This document shows, one piece after another, positions 16,195 through 25,212 of a stretch of 35,381 bases of DNA. Source of the DNA: an uncultured Eubacterium sp. (GTDB lineage: Bacteria; Bacillota; Clostridia; Lachnospirales; Lachnospiraceae); the NCBI GenBank assembly GCA_945648485.1, contig CALZFR010000002.1, positions 1 to 35,381 on the forward strand, given 5' to 3'. The translations under genes and the position numbers were made by a program. Under the pieces are notes generated by a model. That model ran no database searches and had not been told where the DNA came from. It saw only the letters and a program-made list of their open reading frames with translations. How positions within the stretch are numbered: position 1 is the stretch's first letter; every line of letters starts with the position of its first letter.

Positions 16195-16905
16195 ATGGAG
16201 TGTGGAATGACAATAAATAGCACAACAATGGAATATCAAAAAGTGATTGATTATATATTCCAGATGATAAAAGACAGAAAACTCATTGTCGGAAGCAAGA
16301 TTCCTTCTGAAAGAGATATTGCAGAACAACTTGGAATTGGAAGAAATTCCACAAGGGAAGCTATCAGCATAATGCGTGGAATGGGACTTATCGAAAGCAG
16401 ACATGGTTCTGGTAATTATATTGCAAAGAATTCTGGCAGGACAATAAGCAATATTGTTTCGGTTATGCTGGCACTGGGAAGTATATCAATGAAAGATATT
16501 CTGGAATTCCGTAAGATTATATCAAGAACTGTTATTGAACTTATTTTTATTAATGGGCTTGAAGATAATGAAAAGGAATATATGAAGAAAATTATAGACA
16601 TCATGAAGCCTTCATCTGGCGAACAGCTGGTTTTGCTGGATCAGGAGTTTCATGTTGCATTGATTCGTGCAACACATAACCAGTTATTTATTACGGTTAT
16701 GGAGGCGATTGCCCAGGTTTATCATGAATCAATATCCAAGGTGCTTGAGTCTGCTGACATGGAAACAACAACTAGATTTCTTGAGATTCATAATAAAATA
16801 TATGAAAGTATCGTAGAGAAAGATAAAGATGAATGTATAAAATATATAAATGAACATTATGATTTTGCGGAAAGACAACTAAAATACTGTGGAAGTATGA
16901 TATAA
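16195..16905 (+). CDS. GntR family (FadR subfamily, FCD domain) transcriptional regulator
   Basis: wHTH 'IVGSKIPSERDIAEQLGIGRNSTREAISIMRGMGLIESRHGSGNYI' followed by an FCD-like helical domain. Confidence 0.9.
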   Translation: MECGMTINSTTMEYQKVIDYIFQMIKDRKLIVGSKIPSERDIAEQLGIGRNSTREAISIMRGMGLIESRHGSGNYIAKNSGRTISNIVSVMLALGSISMKDILEFRKIISRTVIELIFINGLEDNEKEYMKKIIDIMKPSSGEQLVLLDQEFHVALIRATHNQLFITVMEAIAQVYHESISKVLESADMETTTRFLEIHNKIYESIVEKDKDECIKYINEHYDFAERQLKYCGSMI

Positions 16906-16920
16906 GAATATTCATATATA

Positions 16921-16953
16921 AAGAATGCGGGAAGATTTTCCCGCATTCTTTTG
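16921..16953 (+). terminator. Intrinsic terminator
   Basis: AAGAATGCGGGA-agat-TTTCCCGCATTCTTTTGT. Confidence 0.88.
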
Positions 16954-17009
16954 TATAATAAGGATACTAAATATGTGCAGGGTGTGTTATCATTTATGTT
17001 AAGGAAAGA

Positions 17010-17756
17010 ATGAGATTGTTCATTAAGGAGCACAGAGGTATGGCTACATGGAATCCATGGAGAGGCTGTAAAAAATGCAGTGAGGGCTGTTTGCATTGCT
17101 ATATTCATAAAGGTGATGCGAAGCGTGGCATTGATACGGGGAAAATTGAAAAAACAAAAGATTATAATAAGCCGGTAGTACGTCTGAAAAACGGAAACTA
17201 TAAGATGAAACCAGGATTAGTTTATACCTGTTTTTCTACCGATTTTTTAATTGAAGAAGCAGATGAATGGCGTAATGAGTGCTGGCAGATGATTAAAGAA
17301 CGGCAGGACTGTTATTTTTTATTTCTTACAAAACGAATTGAAAGATTTATGGATTGTATTCCGGAGGACTGGAATGAAGGATATGAAAATGTGGTTGTCT
17401 GCTGTACTATTGAGAATCAGAAAAATGCAGACTATAAACTTGGAATATTCAGTAAGCTACCAATAAAGCACAGGTGTATAACAGCACAGCCATTACTTGA
17501 GCCAATCAATATAGAACCATATCTGGATAACATTGAACTTGTGGTGGCAGGCGGAGAATCAGATCGCTTTGCAAGACCACTGGATTATTCATGGATTCTT
17601 GATATCAGGGAGCAGTGTATCCGCAAAAATGTCTCATTTGAATTTAGGCAGTGTGGAACCTACTTTATTAAAGATGGAAAGCAGTATAAGATGCAGACAA
17701 AGGAATTATGCAGCCAGGCAAGGAAGGCTGGAATAGACTATAAGGCTGATTTGTAA
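17010..17756 (+). CDS. DUF5131 / phage Gp37-like protein (radical-SAM-like Cys cluster)
   Basis: 'MATWNPWRGCKKCSEGCLHCYIHKGDAKR' and 'FLFLTKRIERF', 'VVAGGESDRFARPLDYSWILDIREQC'. True start may be internal (Met at 17040). Confidence 0.82.
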   Translation: MRLFIKEHRGMATWNPWRGCKKCSEGCLHCYIHKGDAKRGIDTGKIEKTKDYNKPVVRLKNGNYKMKPGLVYTCFSTDFLIEEADEWRNECWQMIKERQDCYFLFLTKRIERFMDCIPEDWNEGYENVVVCCTIENQKNADYKLGIFSKLPIKHRCITAQPLLEPINIEPYLDNIELVVAGGESDRFARPLDYSWILDIREQCIRKNVSFEFRQCGTYFIKDGKQYKMQTKELCSQARKAGIDYKADL

Positions 17757-17783
17757 ACAGTTCCAGTTTATATATATATAATT

Positions 17784-18212
17784 ATGACAGGAGATATAAT
17801 TATGAAAGAATACAAGAAAAGTTACAGGGGATTTGTGATATTGATGGTTGTGTTTGTTGTGGCATTATTTGCCCTGCCTTTCATTCCCAACGCAGATGCT
17901 AAGGTTATATCAATTATTATATTTAATATTATGAATCTGTGGATGGCTTTGGTTACATTCGTAATATATAAGACAGAAAAAATATACTGGTTCACAGGAA
18001 TTTCATACGAGGAAGCACTGAATACGCCATCTGAGAACAGAAGATTATATGCAAAAAGACATTTGCAGAGATTTGGGATATATGCAGGTGTTTTTGTTAT
18101 ATACTCTGTTATATCTGTCATTTGCAATATTCCAATAGTCGTTGATATTGTATTGGAAACAATAGGGATTGTGGGCGTTGCGATTAGTACAATTAATATC
18201 AAGGTGAATTGA
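17784..18212 (+). CDS. Hypothetical membrane protein
   Basis: Several hydrophobic segments; likely start at ATG 17802 (MKEYKKSYRG). Confidence 0.5.
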   Translation: MTGDIIMKEYKKSYRGFVILMVVFVVALFALPFIPNADAKVISIIIFNIMNLWMALVTFVIYKTEKIYWFTGISYEEALNTPSENRRLYAKRHLQRFGIYAGVFVIYSVISVICNIPIVVDIVLETIGIVGVAISTINIKVN

Positions 18213-18265
18213 TACATTAGCGAATTATCAACTGGTGCAAGTGGTATTCTAAAGGGAAGAAGGAA

Positions 18266-18967
18266 ATGAATATGAAAATAGTTGTAATAAACGGACAAAA
18301 CCATAAAGGAAATACATGGAATGTGGCTAATATACTGCTGCAGAACATGACATGTGAAAAGGATGTGAAAGAATTCTTTCTTCCACGGGATCTGAATCAT
18401 TTTTGCACAGGGTGCTACAGCTGCCTTAAGGGTAGAGACAGATGTCCATTCTGGGATGAGAAGAAAAAGCTTGATGATGCACTGTTAGAAGCAGACCTTC
18501 TTATACTGACAACGCCAAATTACTGTATGATGCCAAGTGCACCTATGAAAGCATTTCTTGACTTGTTTTTTACAAACTGGATGTCACATAAGCCTTATGC
18601 TGAAATGTTTTCAAAACGTGCTGTGGTTATTTCAACTGCGGCAGGTGCCGGTGCAGGTAAGGCGGCAAAGCTGGTTGGAAATGTTCTGACAAACTGGGGA
18701 ATTCCTGAAGTGACTACATATGGAATAAGTGTTAATGCCATGAACTGGGAAACTACGCCTGAAAAGAAGAGGGCAAAGATTAATAAAGATATGAAAAAAC
18801 TGGCTGCAAAGCTGTCCAGTGAAAAGGCGGTGAGAGTTGGGGTTAAAACCAGGTTCCTTTTCTGGATGATGGGTGGAATGCAAAAGGCAGACTGGGGAGC
18901 AGACCCATCTGAGAAAGATTACTGGGAAAGCAAGGGATGGCTTAAAGGTGCCAAACCATGGAAATAA
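18266..18967 (+). CDS. Flavodoxin-like NAD(P)H-dependent FMN reductase family protein
   Basis: 'IVVINGQNHKGNTWNVANILL...CTGCYSCLKGRDRCPFWDEKKKLDDALLEADLLILTTPNYCMMPSAPMKAFLDL'. Confidence 0.9.
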   Translation: MNMKIVVINGQNHKGNTWNVANILLQNMTCEKDVKEFFLPRDLNHFCTGCYSCLKGRDRCPFWDEKKKLDDALLEADLLILTTPNYCMMPSAPMKAFLDLFFTNWMSHKPYAEMFSKRAVVISTAAGAGAGKAAKLVGNVLTNWGIPEVTTYGISVNAMNWETTPEKKRAKINKDMKKLAAKLSSEKAVRVGVKTRFLFWMMGGMQKADWGADPSEKDYWESKGWLKGAKPWK

Positions 18968-19035
18968 AAGGAAAACAGATGTATAACAGCGGATATGCTG
19001 TATTGGCAGGAAAGAATTCCCTGTAACAAATTGTT

Positions 19036-19554
19036 TTATGATTCTCTGACACTGCCGTACTTTACTGCAGCGTCTGTGTGTGTGAAGTGTAAAGTTTCCT
19101 TAGTGGCACATATCTTGTCGGCAAGGCACACAAGCCATGCCTCACGCCTCATAGGTGGCACGAAGGTGAGAGGAAACATATGTCTTAATATTATATTACA
19201 TTCTACGAAATTCAAATCCACATCATGGAGGGCATTTAAAAATGCTCTCTTTGGGTGGGTGAATCCATGAAAATGATGGGAATTATCTCCTGCAATATGC
19301 CAGTCATAGAGAAAATAGTCATGAAGAAGAGCACCACGAATCATTGACCAGTAATCTACATCAATCTTAAATCTGGCAGCAAGATAGCAACTGGTATAAG
19401 CTACCTCAATACAGTGTTCATACACACTGATATGTCCATGCTGCATATATTCTTTAGTTTCCAGAAAACGTGTAGTTATATTCAATTCTTCTACAACAGT
19501 AGATACCATCTTGTTAATTTCTTCGGATGTTGGAATATTCTTAGGCTTAATCAA
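19036..19554 (-). CDS. HD domain phosphohydrolase-like protein
   Basis: 'HGHISVYEHCIEVAYTSCYLAARFKID...ALLHDYFLYDWH' and a later 'LADKIC', HD-domain pattern. Confidence 0.82.
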   Translation of the reverse strand: MIKPKNIPTSEEINKMVSTVVEELNITTRFLETKEYMQHGHISVYEHCIEVAYTSCYLAARFKIDVDYWSMIRGALLHDYFLYDWHIAGDNSHHFHGFTHPKRAFLNALHDVDLNFVECNIILRHMFPLTFVPPMRREAWLVCLADKICATKETLHFTHTDAAVKYGSVRES

Positions 19555-19809
19555 TGTATTTGTCCTCCCCTGACATGACAGATTAATATTACGGTTTACT
19601 TATATGTTGCCCAACTACTTCTATAATTACACATTTATATCATATTTTCAATATGAAATTTGCCAAATGAGTTTATAAAAAGTTTATAATTATATTAATA
19701 TATATAACTTGACTTTGGATAAAAAAGGGACTAAAACACAGGTGACGTCAAAAAGTACCTCGTGATCACAAGGCGGTATTATATTTAATCGTTTTGGAGG
19801 AATAGTCAA

Positions 19810-20406
19810 ATGGATACTTTAAAAGCAGAATTAAGAGATAAGAAAGTTAAAGCTTTAAGAAGAGAAGGATATGTAACCGGTAACCTCTTCGGCAGAGAGA
19901 TTGACGGCTCCATTCTGGTTAAGATGACGAAGAAGGATGTCAGTGATATTCTTCGCAGGAATGAGAAGGGCAGCAGAATTAACCTTGATGTGGCAGGAAC
20001 TGAATATGATGTGCTGATTAAGGAAATTGATTATGGGCCATTTGCAAAGGAGATTAATGATATTGAATTTCAGGCTCTGGTAAGCAATGAGGAAGTCCAT
20101 TCTACAGCTGAGATTGTGCTTCAGAACAAGGAAGCTGTGACAGAAGGTGTGCTTGAGGAACTCCTTGAGGAGATATCTTATAAGGCACTTCCAGCATATC
20201 TGGTTGATAAGATTGTTATTGATGCAGGTAAATTGAGACTGGGAGATGTTATAAGGGTTAAGGATCTGGATATTGCCAGGAATCCTAACATAGATGTACT
20301 TACAAGCCCTGATAAAGTTATTGTCAGTGTTGTTGCTTCTAAGAACGCAGGGGTTGATGAAGATGCTGATGCTGATGGCGGAGAAACCGGGGAAGAAGCT
20401 AAGTAA
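19810..20406 (+). CDS. 50S ribosomal protein L25 / general stress protein Ctc family
   Basis: N-terminal L25-like 'KVKALRREGYVTGNLFGREIDGSILVKM' and the TL5/CTC-type C-terminal domain; acidic tail. Confidence 0.88.
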   Translation: MDTLKAELRDKKVKALRREGYVTGNLFGREIDGSILVKMTKKDVSDILRRNEKGSRINLDVAGTEYDVLIKEIDYGPFAKEINDIEFQALVSNEEVHSTAEIVLQNKEAVTEGVLEELLEEISYKALPAYLVDKIVIDAGKLRLGDVIRVKDLDIARNPNIDVLTSPDKVIVSVVASKNAGVDEDADADGGETGEEAK

Positions 20407-20415
20407 GTTTTACAC

Positions 20416-20530
20416 ATAAATCCCCTGAAACCAGGGATTAAATATGGCTGTATGTCGTATACTGCAGGTGTTAAGGACGCAGTTATGGCATACAGCCATT
20501 TGTAATCTCTTGATACTTCAGGGGATTTAT
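20416..20530 (+). repeat. Nested inverted repeat / candidate structured RNA
   Basis: Outer ATAAATCCCCTGAA (20416-20429)/TTCAGGGGATTTAT (20517-20530), inner ATGGCTGTATG (20444-20454)/CATACAGCCAT (20489-20499), innermost ACTGC/GCAGT. Confidence 0.75.
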
Positions 20531-20572
20531 TATATTATGGTTAAAGGTTCAGAAGCCGAAATGGAGGTTATT

Positions 20573-20806
20573 ATGCCAGGATATTTGATTAAAGATACAA
20601 CTGTAAGTGAAAGAATTGCACTTGTTAAACAGTGGGAAGAGGATGAGGGCTGTGAAAACTGTGGCATTGACCCTCTGATTTTCTACAAGGACTATATTGA
20701 TGGAAAAAAGGAAATATCCCAGATTAATGCTGAATACAATGCCAGATACATAACAGAGATTCCTGATGATGAGGGCATGGGATGCGGAATGGGGAACAGA
20801 AGATGA
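20573..20806 (+). CDS. Small hypothetical protein with a CENC motif
   Basis: MPGYLIKDTTVSERIALVKQWEEDEGCENCGIDPLIFYKDYIDGKKEISQINAEYNARYI...; ggagg SD before ATG 20573; ATGA overlap with the next gene. Confidence 0.65.
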   Translation: MPGYLIKDTTVSERIALVKQWEEDEGCENCGIDPLIFYKDYIDGKKEISQINAEYNARYITEIPDDEGMGCGMGNRR

Positions 20807-21489
20807 CAGATATTCAGAAAAGCCTTATGGATATGCAGGATCTGGGATACAGGGATTTCAACAGCAGTCTCCTGCCGGGAGTTCCAAAGGAATCAGTTAT
20901 TGGAGTAAGAATCCCTGAAATCAGAAAATATGCCAGGACGCTATATAAAACCGGGGAGTGGGAGAAGTTTATTACTGAACTTCCACATACATATTATGAG
21001 GAAAATGCTCTCCATATGATACTTTTATGTAACATAAAGGATTATGATACCTGCATAAAATATATTAATGAATTCCTTCCATATATTGACAACTGGGCAG
21101 TGTGCGATTCAGGAGTTCCTGACTGTTATAAGAAAAACCTGAACAAGCTGATGACAGAGGTTAAAGTCTGGATTCAGTCAGACAGGGCTTACACTGTAAG
21201 GTATGCTGTAGGGGTACTTATGAGATTGTTTCTCGATGAACATTTTGATAAGAGATATCTTGCTATGGTAGCAGATATTGAGTCTGAGGAGTATTACGTT
21301 AATATGATGGTGGCATGGTATTTTGCCACAGCACTGGCAAAGCAGTGGGACAGCACAATAACTTATATTGAGGACAGGAAACTCACACCATGGATTCATA
21401 ACAAAACCATACAGAAAGCGGTGGAAAGCTATCGTATTACACAACAGCAGAAGGTGTATCTTAAATCTATGAGAATTAAAAAAGCCTAG
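20803..21489 (+). CDS. DNA alkylation repair protein (AlkD-like, HEAT-like)
   Basis: 'VIGVRIPEIRKYARTLYKTGEWEKFITELPHTYYEENALHMILLCNI...EFLPYIDNWAVCDSG' typical of AlkD-like proteins. Confidence 0.85.
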   Translation: MTDIQKSLMDMQDLGYRDFNSSLLPGVPKESVIGVRIPEIRKYARTLYKTGEWEKFITELPHTYYEENALHMILLCNIKDYDTCIKYINEFLPYIDNWAVCDSGVPDCYKKNLNKLMTEVKVWIQSDRAYTVRYAVGVLMRLFLDEHFDKRYLAMVADIESEEYYVNMMVAWYFATALAKQWDSTITYIEDRKLTPWIHNKTIQKAVESYRITQQQKVYLKSMRIKKA

Positions 21490-21569
21490 CATTTACAAAT
21501 ATTTCCGTTGAATCATTTGAATTATATGCTATAATCAATCTTGAGAAAATGTGAAAGGAAACTTCATCA

Positions 21570-22148
21570 ATGAAATTTAAAGACCACAAGAATGTGTCTC
21601 AGTACCTTGTAGAATCCCTGAACTGTAAGCTTAAGTTTAGACACAGATGGGCCCTGGTTATTGGAAGTGTCATTCCTGATATTACTGTTTATACATATTT
21701 CAGAAGAAGCGATGGTGGACAGAAGCTAAGAGGTCATAATTATGAGAATTCCATGGATTGTATGAAGCAGCTTGTGGAGTCTGTTAATAATGACAAAGCC
21801 AACAGCATAATGAAGTACATTCATGTTGGAATGCTTCTTCATTATTCAGCAGATTCATTCACCTATGCACATAACAGTCATTTCAAGGGAACTATTGGAG
21901 AACACAGAGAGTATGAGATGCGTCTTCATGAGGAACTTGAGGAAGCTATGCGCAATAACATAAGTAGTGAGACCTTGAATGAAGTTAATGATATATTTGC
22001 CCGGATTAAGGAACTCCACGATATGTATCTTAAGGAGATTCCATGCTGCCAGATAGACTGTGCATATATCTTTGATATTGTAACATATATATTTAACCTG
22101 CTGGTAGGCGGTGACTATGCCCAGCATGTACAGATTAATGCAGCATAA
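21570..22148 (+). CDS. Zinc-dependent phospholipase C family protein
   Basis: 'FRHRWALVIGSVIPDITVYTYFRRSDG', 'HVGMLLHYSADSFTYAHNSHF', 'HREYEMRLHEELEEA', His/Asp-rich zinc PLC-like pattern. Confidence 0.78.
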   Translation: MKFKDHKNVSQYLVESLNCKLKFRHRWALVIGSVIPDITVYTYFRRSDGGQKLRGHNYENSMDCMKQLVESVNNDKANSIMKYIHVGMLLHYSADSFTYAHNSHFKGTIGEHREYEMRLHEELEEAMRNNISSETLNEVNDIFARIKELHDMYLKEIPCCQIDCAYIFDIVTYIFNLLVGGDYAQHVQINAA

Positions 22149-22284
22149 TCAGTGTTTTTGGATATTATTAAGTGAATATACTAAGTGGATATAAAGTGAT
22201 GGAATAAAGCCTGTGGGTTGAAGTGGTATTTCAGCCTTAATATATGGCATAATCTGTTACTTTATATTTATTTTATAATTATTA

Positions 22285-22311
22285 TTAGCACTCACTATTG
22301 ACGAGTGCTAA
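22285..22311 (+). promoter_or_regulatory. CIRCE element (HrcA operator)
   Basis: TTAGCACTC-ACTATTGAC-GAGTGCTAA, a perfect match to TTAGCACTC-N9-GAGTGCTAA. Confidence 0.97.
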
Positions 22312-22387
22312 CAGAAGTGATATAACTACACTTGTAAATAAGATATGGACCACATTGAATGTGGAAGAATGAAAGGAGATATGACAT

Positions 22388-22810
22388 ATGTTAATGACAA
22401 ATTTTTTTGATAATTCTTTATTGGATAACTTTTTCTCTGTTCCATCAGACACATACAGAAACAAGAGCAATACAACAGGACTGATGCAGACAGATATTAA
22501 GGAATCAGACACAGAGTATGAGATTATCATGAATCTTCCAGGATTTAAGAAAGAAAATGTAAAGGGTGAACTTAAGGACGGATATCTGGTAATTACAGCT
22601 ACTAATGCTGAGGATGAAACAGACAAGAATGTAAAGTACCTTTGCAGGGAGCGTTATTCAGGTGGATGCAGCAGGAGCTTCTACGTTGGGGAGGAAATCA
22701 CCCAGCAGGATATCAAAGCAAGATTTGAGAATGGAGTTCTTACATTTATTGTTCCTAAGATTGATAAGACAGCAAGAGCAAAAGAGACTAAGTTCATATC
22801 AATTGACTGA
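22388..22810 (+). CDS. Hsp20/alpha-crystallin family small heat shock protein
   Basis: 'DIKESDTEYEIIMNLPGFKKENVKGELKDGYLVITA...ARFENGVLTFIVPK'. Confidence 0.95.
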   Translation: MLMTNFFDNSLLDNFFSVPSDTYRNKSNTTGLMQTDIKESDTEYEIIMNLPGFKKENVKGELKDGYLVITATNAEDETDKNVKYLCRERYSGGCSRSFYVGEEITQQDIKARFENGVLTFIVPKIDKTARAKETKFISID

Positions 22811-22831
22811 TAACAGGTTATTATGATTTAT

Positions 22832-22870
22832 GGCTGCCGCACACCAATATTAGTGTGGCAGCCAGTTTTA
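22832..22870 (+). other. Intergenic hairpin between hsp20 and dnaJ-like genes
   Basis: GGCTGCCGCACAC-caatatta-GTGTGGCAGCC followed by agtttta; weak terminator or processing/stability hairpin. Confidence 0.65.
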
Positions 22871-22883
22871 ATCTGAAAGGGAG

Positions 22884-23921
22884 GTGGTTGTTATGCCTGC
22901 AAGAAAAGATTGTTATGAGATACTTGGAGTTTCAAAAGATGCAGATGAAAGCACCATAAAGAAGGCTTATCGAAAGCTGGCAAAGAAATACCATCCTGAT
23001 ACTAATGCCGGGAATCACCAGGCTGAAGAAAAATTTAAAGAGATTAATGAAAGCTATGCTATTATAGGTGACCCTGAAAAACGCAAACTTTATGACAAAT
23101 ATGGCTATATGGCATTTCAGGAGGGCTTTGACCCTAAGAAAGCTGAGGAATACGAAAAATATGGCGGTGGGATGGGTAATGGAAATGGTACCTATGAATT
23201 CCACTTTGATGGCACTGGTTCAGAGGATTTCGGGGATATATTTGATAATATATTTGGAGGATTTGGAGGCGCTGGTTCAGGTTTTGGCGGCTCAGGTTTT
23301 GGCGGCTCCGGCTTTGGTGGTTCAGGATTTGGCGGCTCCGGATTTGGCAGCTCAGGCTTTGGTGGTTCTGGCAGGGGCGGCTTTAATGGCGCAGGCAGGA
23401 AGGGAGCAGATGCCCAGGCTGATATTACAATAAGTTTTGATGAGGCTGTGACAGGTTGTGATAAGAATATTACTCTTCAGGATGAAACTGGTAAGACCCA
23501 GTCATTAAGAGTGCATATCCCTGCAGGTGTGGATACAGGCAGCAAGGTAAGGCTTAAAGGCCAGGGAGGAAGGTCATCTGGAAATGGCAATGCAGGGGAT
23601 CTTTTCCTTAACATTAATGTGGAGAAAAAACCGGGATTTGACCGTAAAGGTCTTGATATATACACCACAATTAATATTCCATATACTACAGCAGTGCTTG
23701 GAGGAGAAGCTATTGTACACACAGTGACAGGTGATGTGAGCTGTAAGATAAAGGAGGGGATCCAGTCCGGAAGCAAGATACGTCTTAGAGGCAAAGGAGC
23801 ACCTTCCATGAAAAATAACAGCATAAGGGGAGACCAGTATGTGACAGTCCAGATACAGGTACCCAGGTATGTTTCACCAGAAGCCAGAAAGAAGCTAAAA
23901 GAACTGGAAAAACTTCTGTGA
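22884..23921 (+). CDS. DnaJ-class chaperone lacking the zinc-finger domain (CbpA-like type B J-protein)
   Basis: J-domain 'DCYEILGVSKDADESTIKKAYRKLAKKYHPDTNAGN' with HPD, G/F-rich linker, C-terminal substrate domain; no CxxCxGxG repeats. Confidence 0.95.
   Translation: MVVMPARKDCYEILGVSKDADESTIKKAYRKLAKKYHPDTNAGNHQAEEKFKEINESYAIIGDPEKRKLYDKYGYMAFQEGFDPKKAEEYEKYGGGMGNGNGTYEFHFDGTGSEDFGDIFDNIFGGFGGAGSGFGGSGFGGSGFGGSGFGGSGFGSSGFGGSGRGGFNGAGRKGADAQADITISFDEAVTGCDKNITLQDETGKTQSLRVHIPAGVDTGSKVRLKGQGGRSSGNGNAGDLFLNINVEKKPGFDRKGLDIYTTINIPYTTAVLGGEAIVHTVTGDVSCKIKEGIQSGSKIRLRGKGAPSMKNNSIRGDQYVTVQIQVPRYVSPEARKKLKELEKLL
23274..23385 (+). repeat. 15-bp in-frame tandem repeat encoding GFGGS units
   Basis: Repeated 'ggttttggcggctca'-like units give GSGFGGSGFGGSGFGGSGFGGSGFGSSGFGGSG. 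Confidence 0.88.
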
Positions 23922-23945
23922 TTTATGATACAATGAGCTATAAGA

Positions 23946-25004
23946 GTGATTAACTTATACGGAGGTATCATTTTGAAAATGGGAGACAGCAGAAGCAGAA
24001 ATGTCAGCCAGGCAAGATCGTCAGTGAACGGGGCAACAGGGAACAGGCCAGCAGGCACTCAGGCAGGATCTTCAGGCGGCAGACCGGGACCTAAGAGAAT
24101 ATCAAGAAAACAGAGAGAAATGAGAAGGAAAAGACAGCAGCTTATGGCTGTATCATTAATACTGGTATTATTAATAGTAATTCTTATTGCAGTATTAATA
24201 AAAAGCTGTGGTAATACGAAACCACAGACAGACAATGTTACAACACCGGCTGTCAGCCAGCCTGAAACTCAGAATGAACAGGGAAATGCGTCCCAGAGTG
24301 ATGGAGAGAATAATAATCAGGATAATGGACAGAATAACAGTGGCAATTCCGTACAGGAAAAAGAATATACAGGGGAAGACGGAAAACTCCACAAGGTGAT
24401 TGGAACAACAGAAAAAGGATATACTATAGAGGAAGTAGATGGAGTTACCTATGTGGATGGTGTGTTGATTGCCAATAAGACATACCCATTGCCAGAGGAT
24501 TTTATTCCAACTAATCCGGAAGTTCCAGTAACAGAGGGAAGAAGTACCAAGAGTCTTGATAAGGATTTAATGACTGCATGGAGACAGCTTCAGGCGGATG
24601 CAGCTGCAAAGAAACTTAATCTGTATATATCCAGTGGCTACAGATCTTTCCAGGTTCAGAAGACACTGTATAACAATTATGTTGCCAAGGATGGAAAGGC
24701 ACTGGCTGATACTTATTCTTCAAGACCGGGTAATTCTGAGCACCAGACAGGACTCTGCTTTGACCTTAACAGCATTGATGATACATTTACCAATACAGCT
24801 GAAGGAAAGTGGGTTAATGACAACTGTTACAAATATGGATTCTGCATAAGATTCCCTAAGGGAAAGGACGAATATACAGGATATCAGCATGAGTCATGGC
24901 ATCTTCGTTACGTTGGAACAGAGCTGGCTGAGAAATTATACAATGGTGGTGATTGGCTGTCATTGGAGGAATACTTTGGTATTACAAGCAAGTATCCAGA
25001 TTAA
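23946..25004 (+). CDS. M15 family D-alanyl-D-alanine carboxypeptidase (VanY-like), membrane-anchored
   Basis: Single TM followed by a low-complexity linker; 'LYISSGYRSFQVQKTLYNNYV...SRPGNSEHQTGLCFDL...HESWHLRYVG'. Start may be ATG 23979. Confidence 0.92.
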   Translation: MINLYGGIILKMGDSRSRNVSQARSSVNGATGNRPAGTQAGSSGGRPGPKRISRKQREMRRKRQQLMAVSLILVLLIVILIAVLIKSCGNTKPQTDNVTTPAVSQPETQNEQGNASQSDGENNNQDNGQNNSGNSVQEKEYTGEDGKLHKVIGTTEKGYTIEEVDGVTYVDGVLIANKTYPLPEDFIPTNPEVPVTEGRSTKSLDKDLMTAWRQLQADAAAKKLNLYISSGYRSFQVQKTLYNNYVAKDGKALADTYSSRPGNSEHQTGLCFDLNSIDDTFTNTAEGKWVNDNCYKYGFCIRFPKGKDEYTGYQHESWHLRYVGTELAEKLYNGGDWLSLEEYFGITSKYPD

Positions 25005-25059
25005 GTACGGTTTATGACACTCACATCATTAAAATATTATAAACAATATTAGCGTAAAA

Positions 25060-25134
25060 TCAGGGTAAGCATTGCCATTACTGCATCTTGGCATTTTTTG
25101 TCAGGGATGGGGGATTTTGACATGCTTACCCTGA
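25060..25134 (+). repeat. Inverted repeat / candidate three-way-junction RNA
   Basis: TCAGGGTAAGCA (25060-25071)/TGCTTACCCTGA (25123-25134), enclosing TGCCA...TGGCA and TGTCA...TGACA. Confidence 0.75.
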
Positions 25135-25212
25135 AAATGTTATAAAATAGATATAGGTTGCAAAGATAAGATTAGAAGGATTAATGGCAAAGTCCATTGG
25201 AAAGGCGGTAAA

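Noticed and set aside
17822-18400. 192-aa minus-strand ORF spanning a hypothetical membrane gene and the flavodoxin gene start
   Set aside because: The plus-strand frames have SD-like sites and the flavodoxin N-terminus is clear; the antisense product has no motif.
23274-23385. Tandem repeats considered as a CRISPR-like array
   Set aside because: Repeats are 15 bp, contiguous, in frame and encode the G/F linker of a J-protein; no spacers.
23477-24058. 193-aa minus-strand ORF opposite the dnaJ-like gene
   Set aside because: No domain resemblance and overlaps a clear J-protein gene on the other strand.
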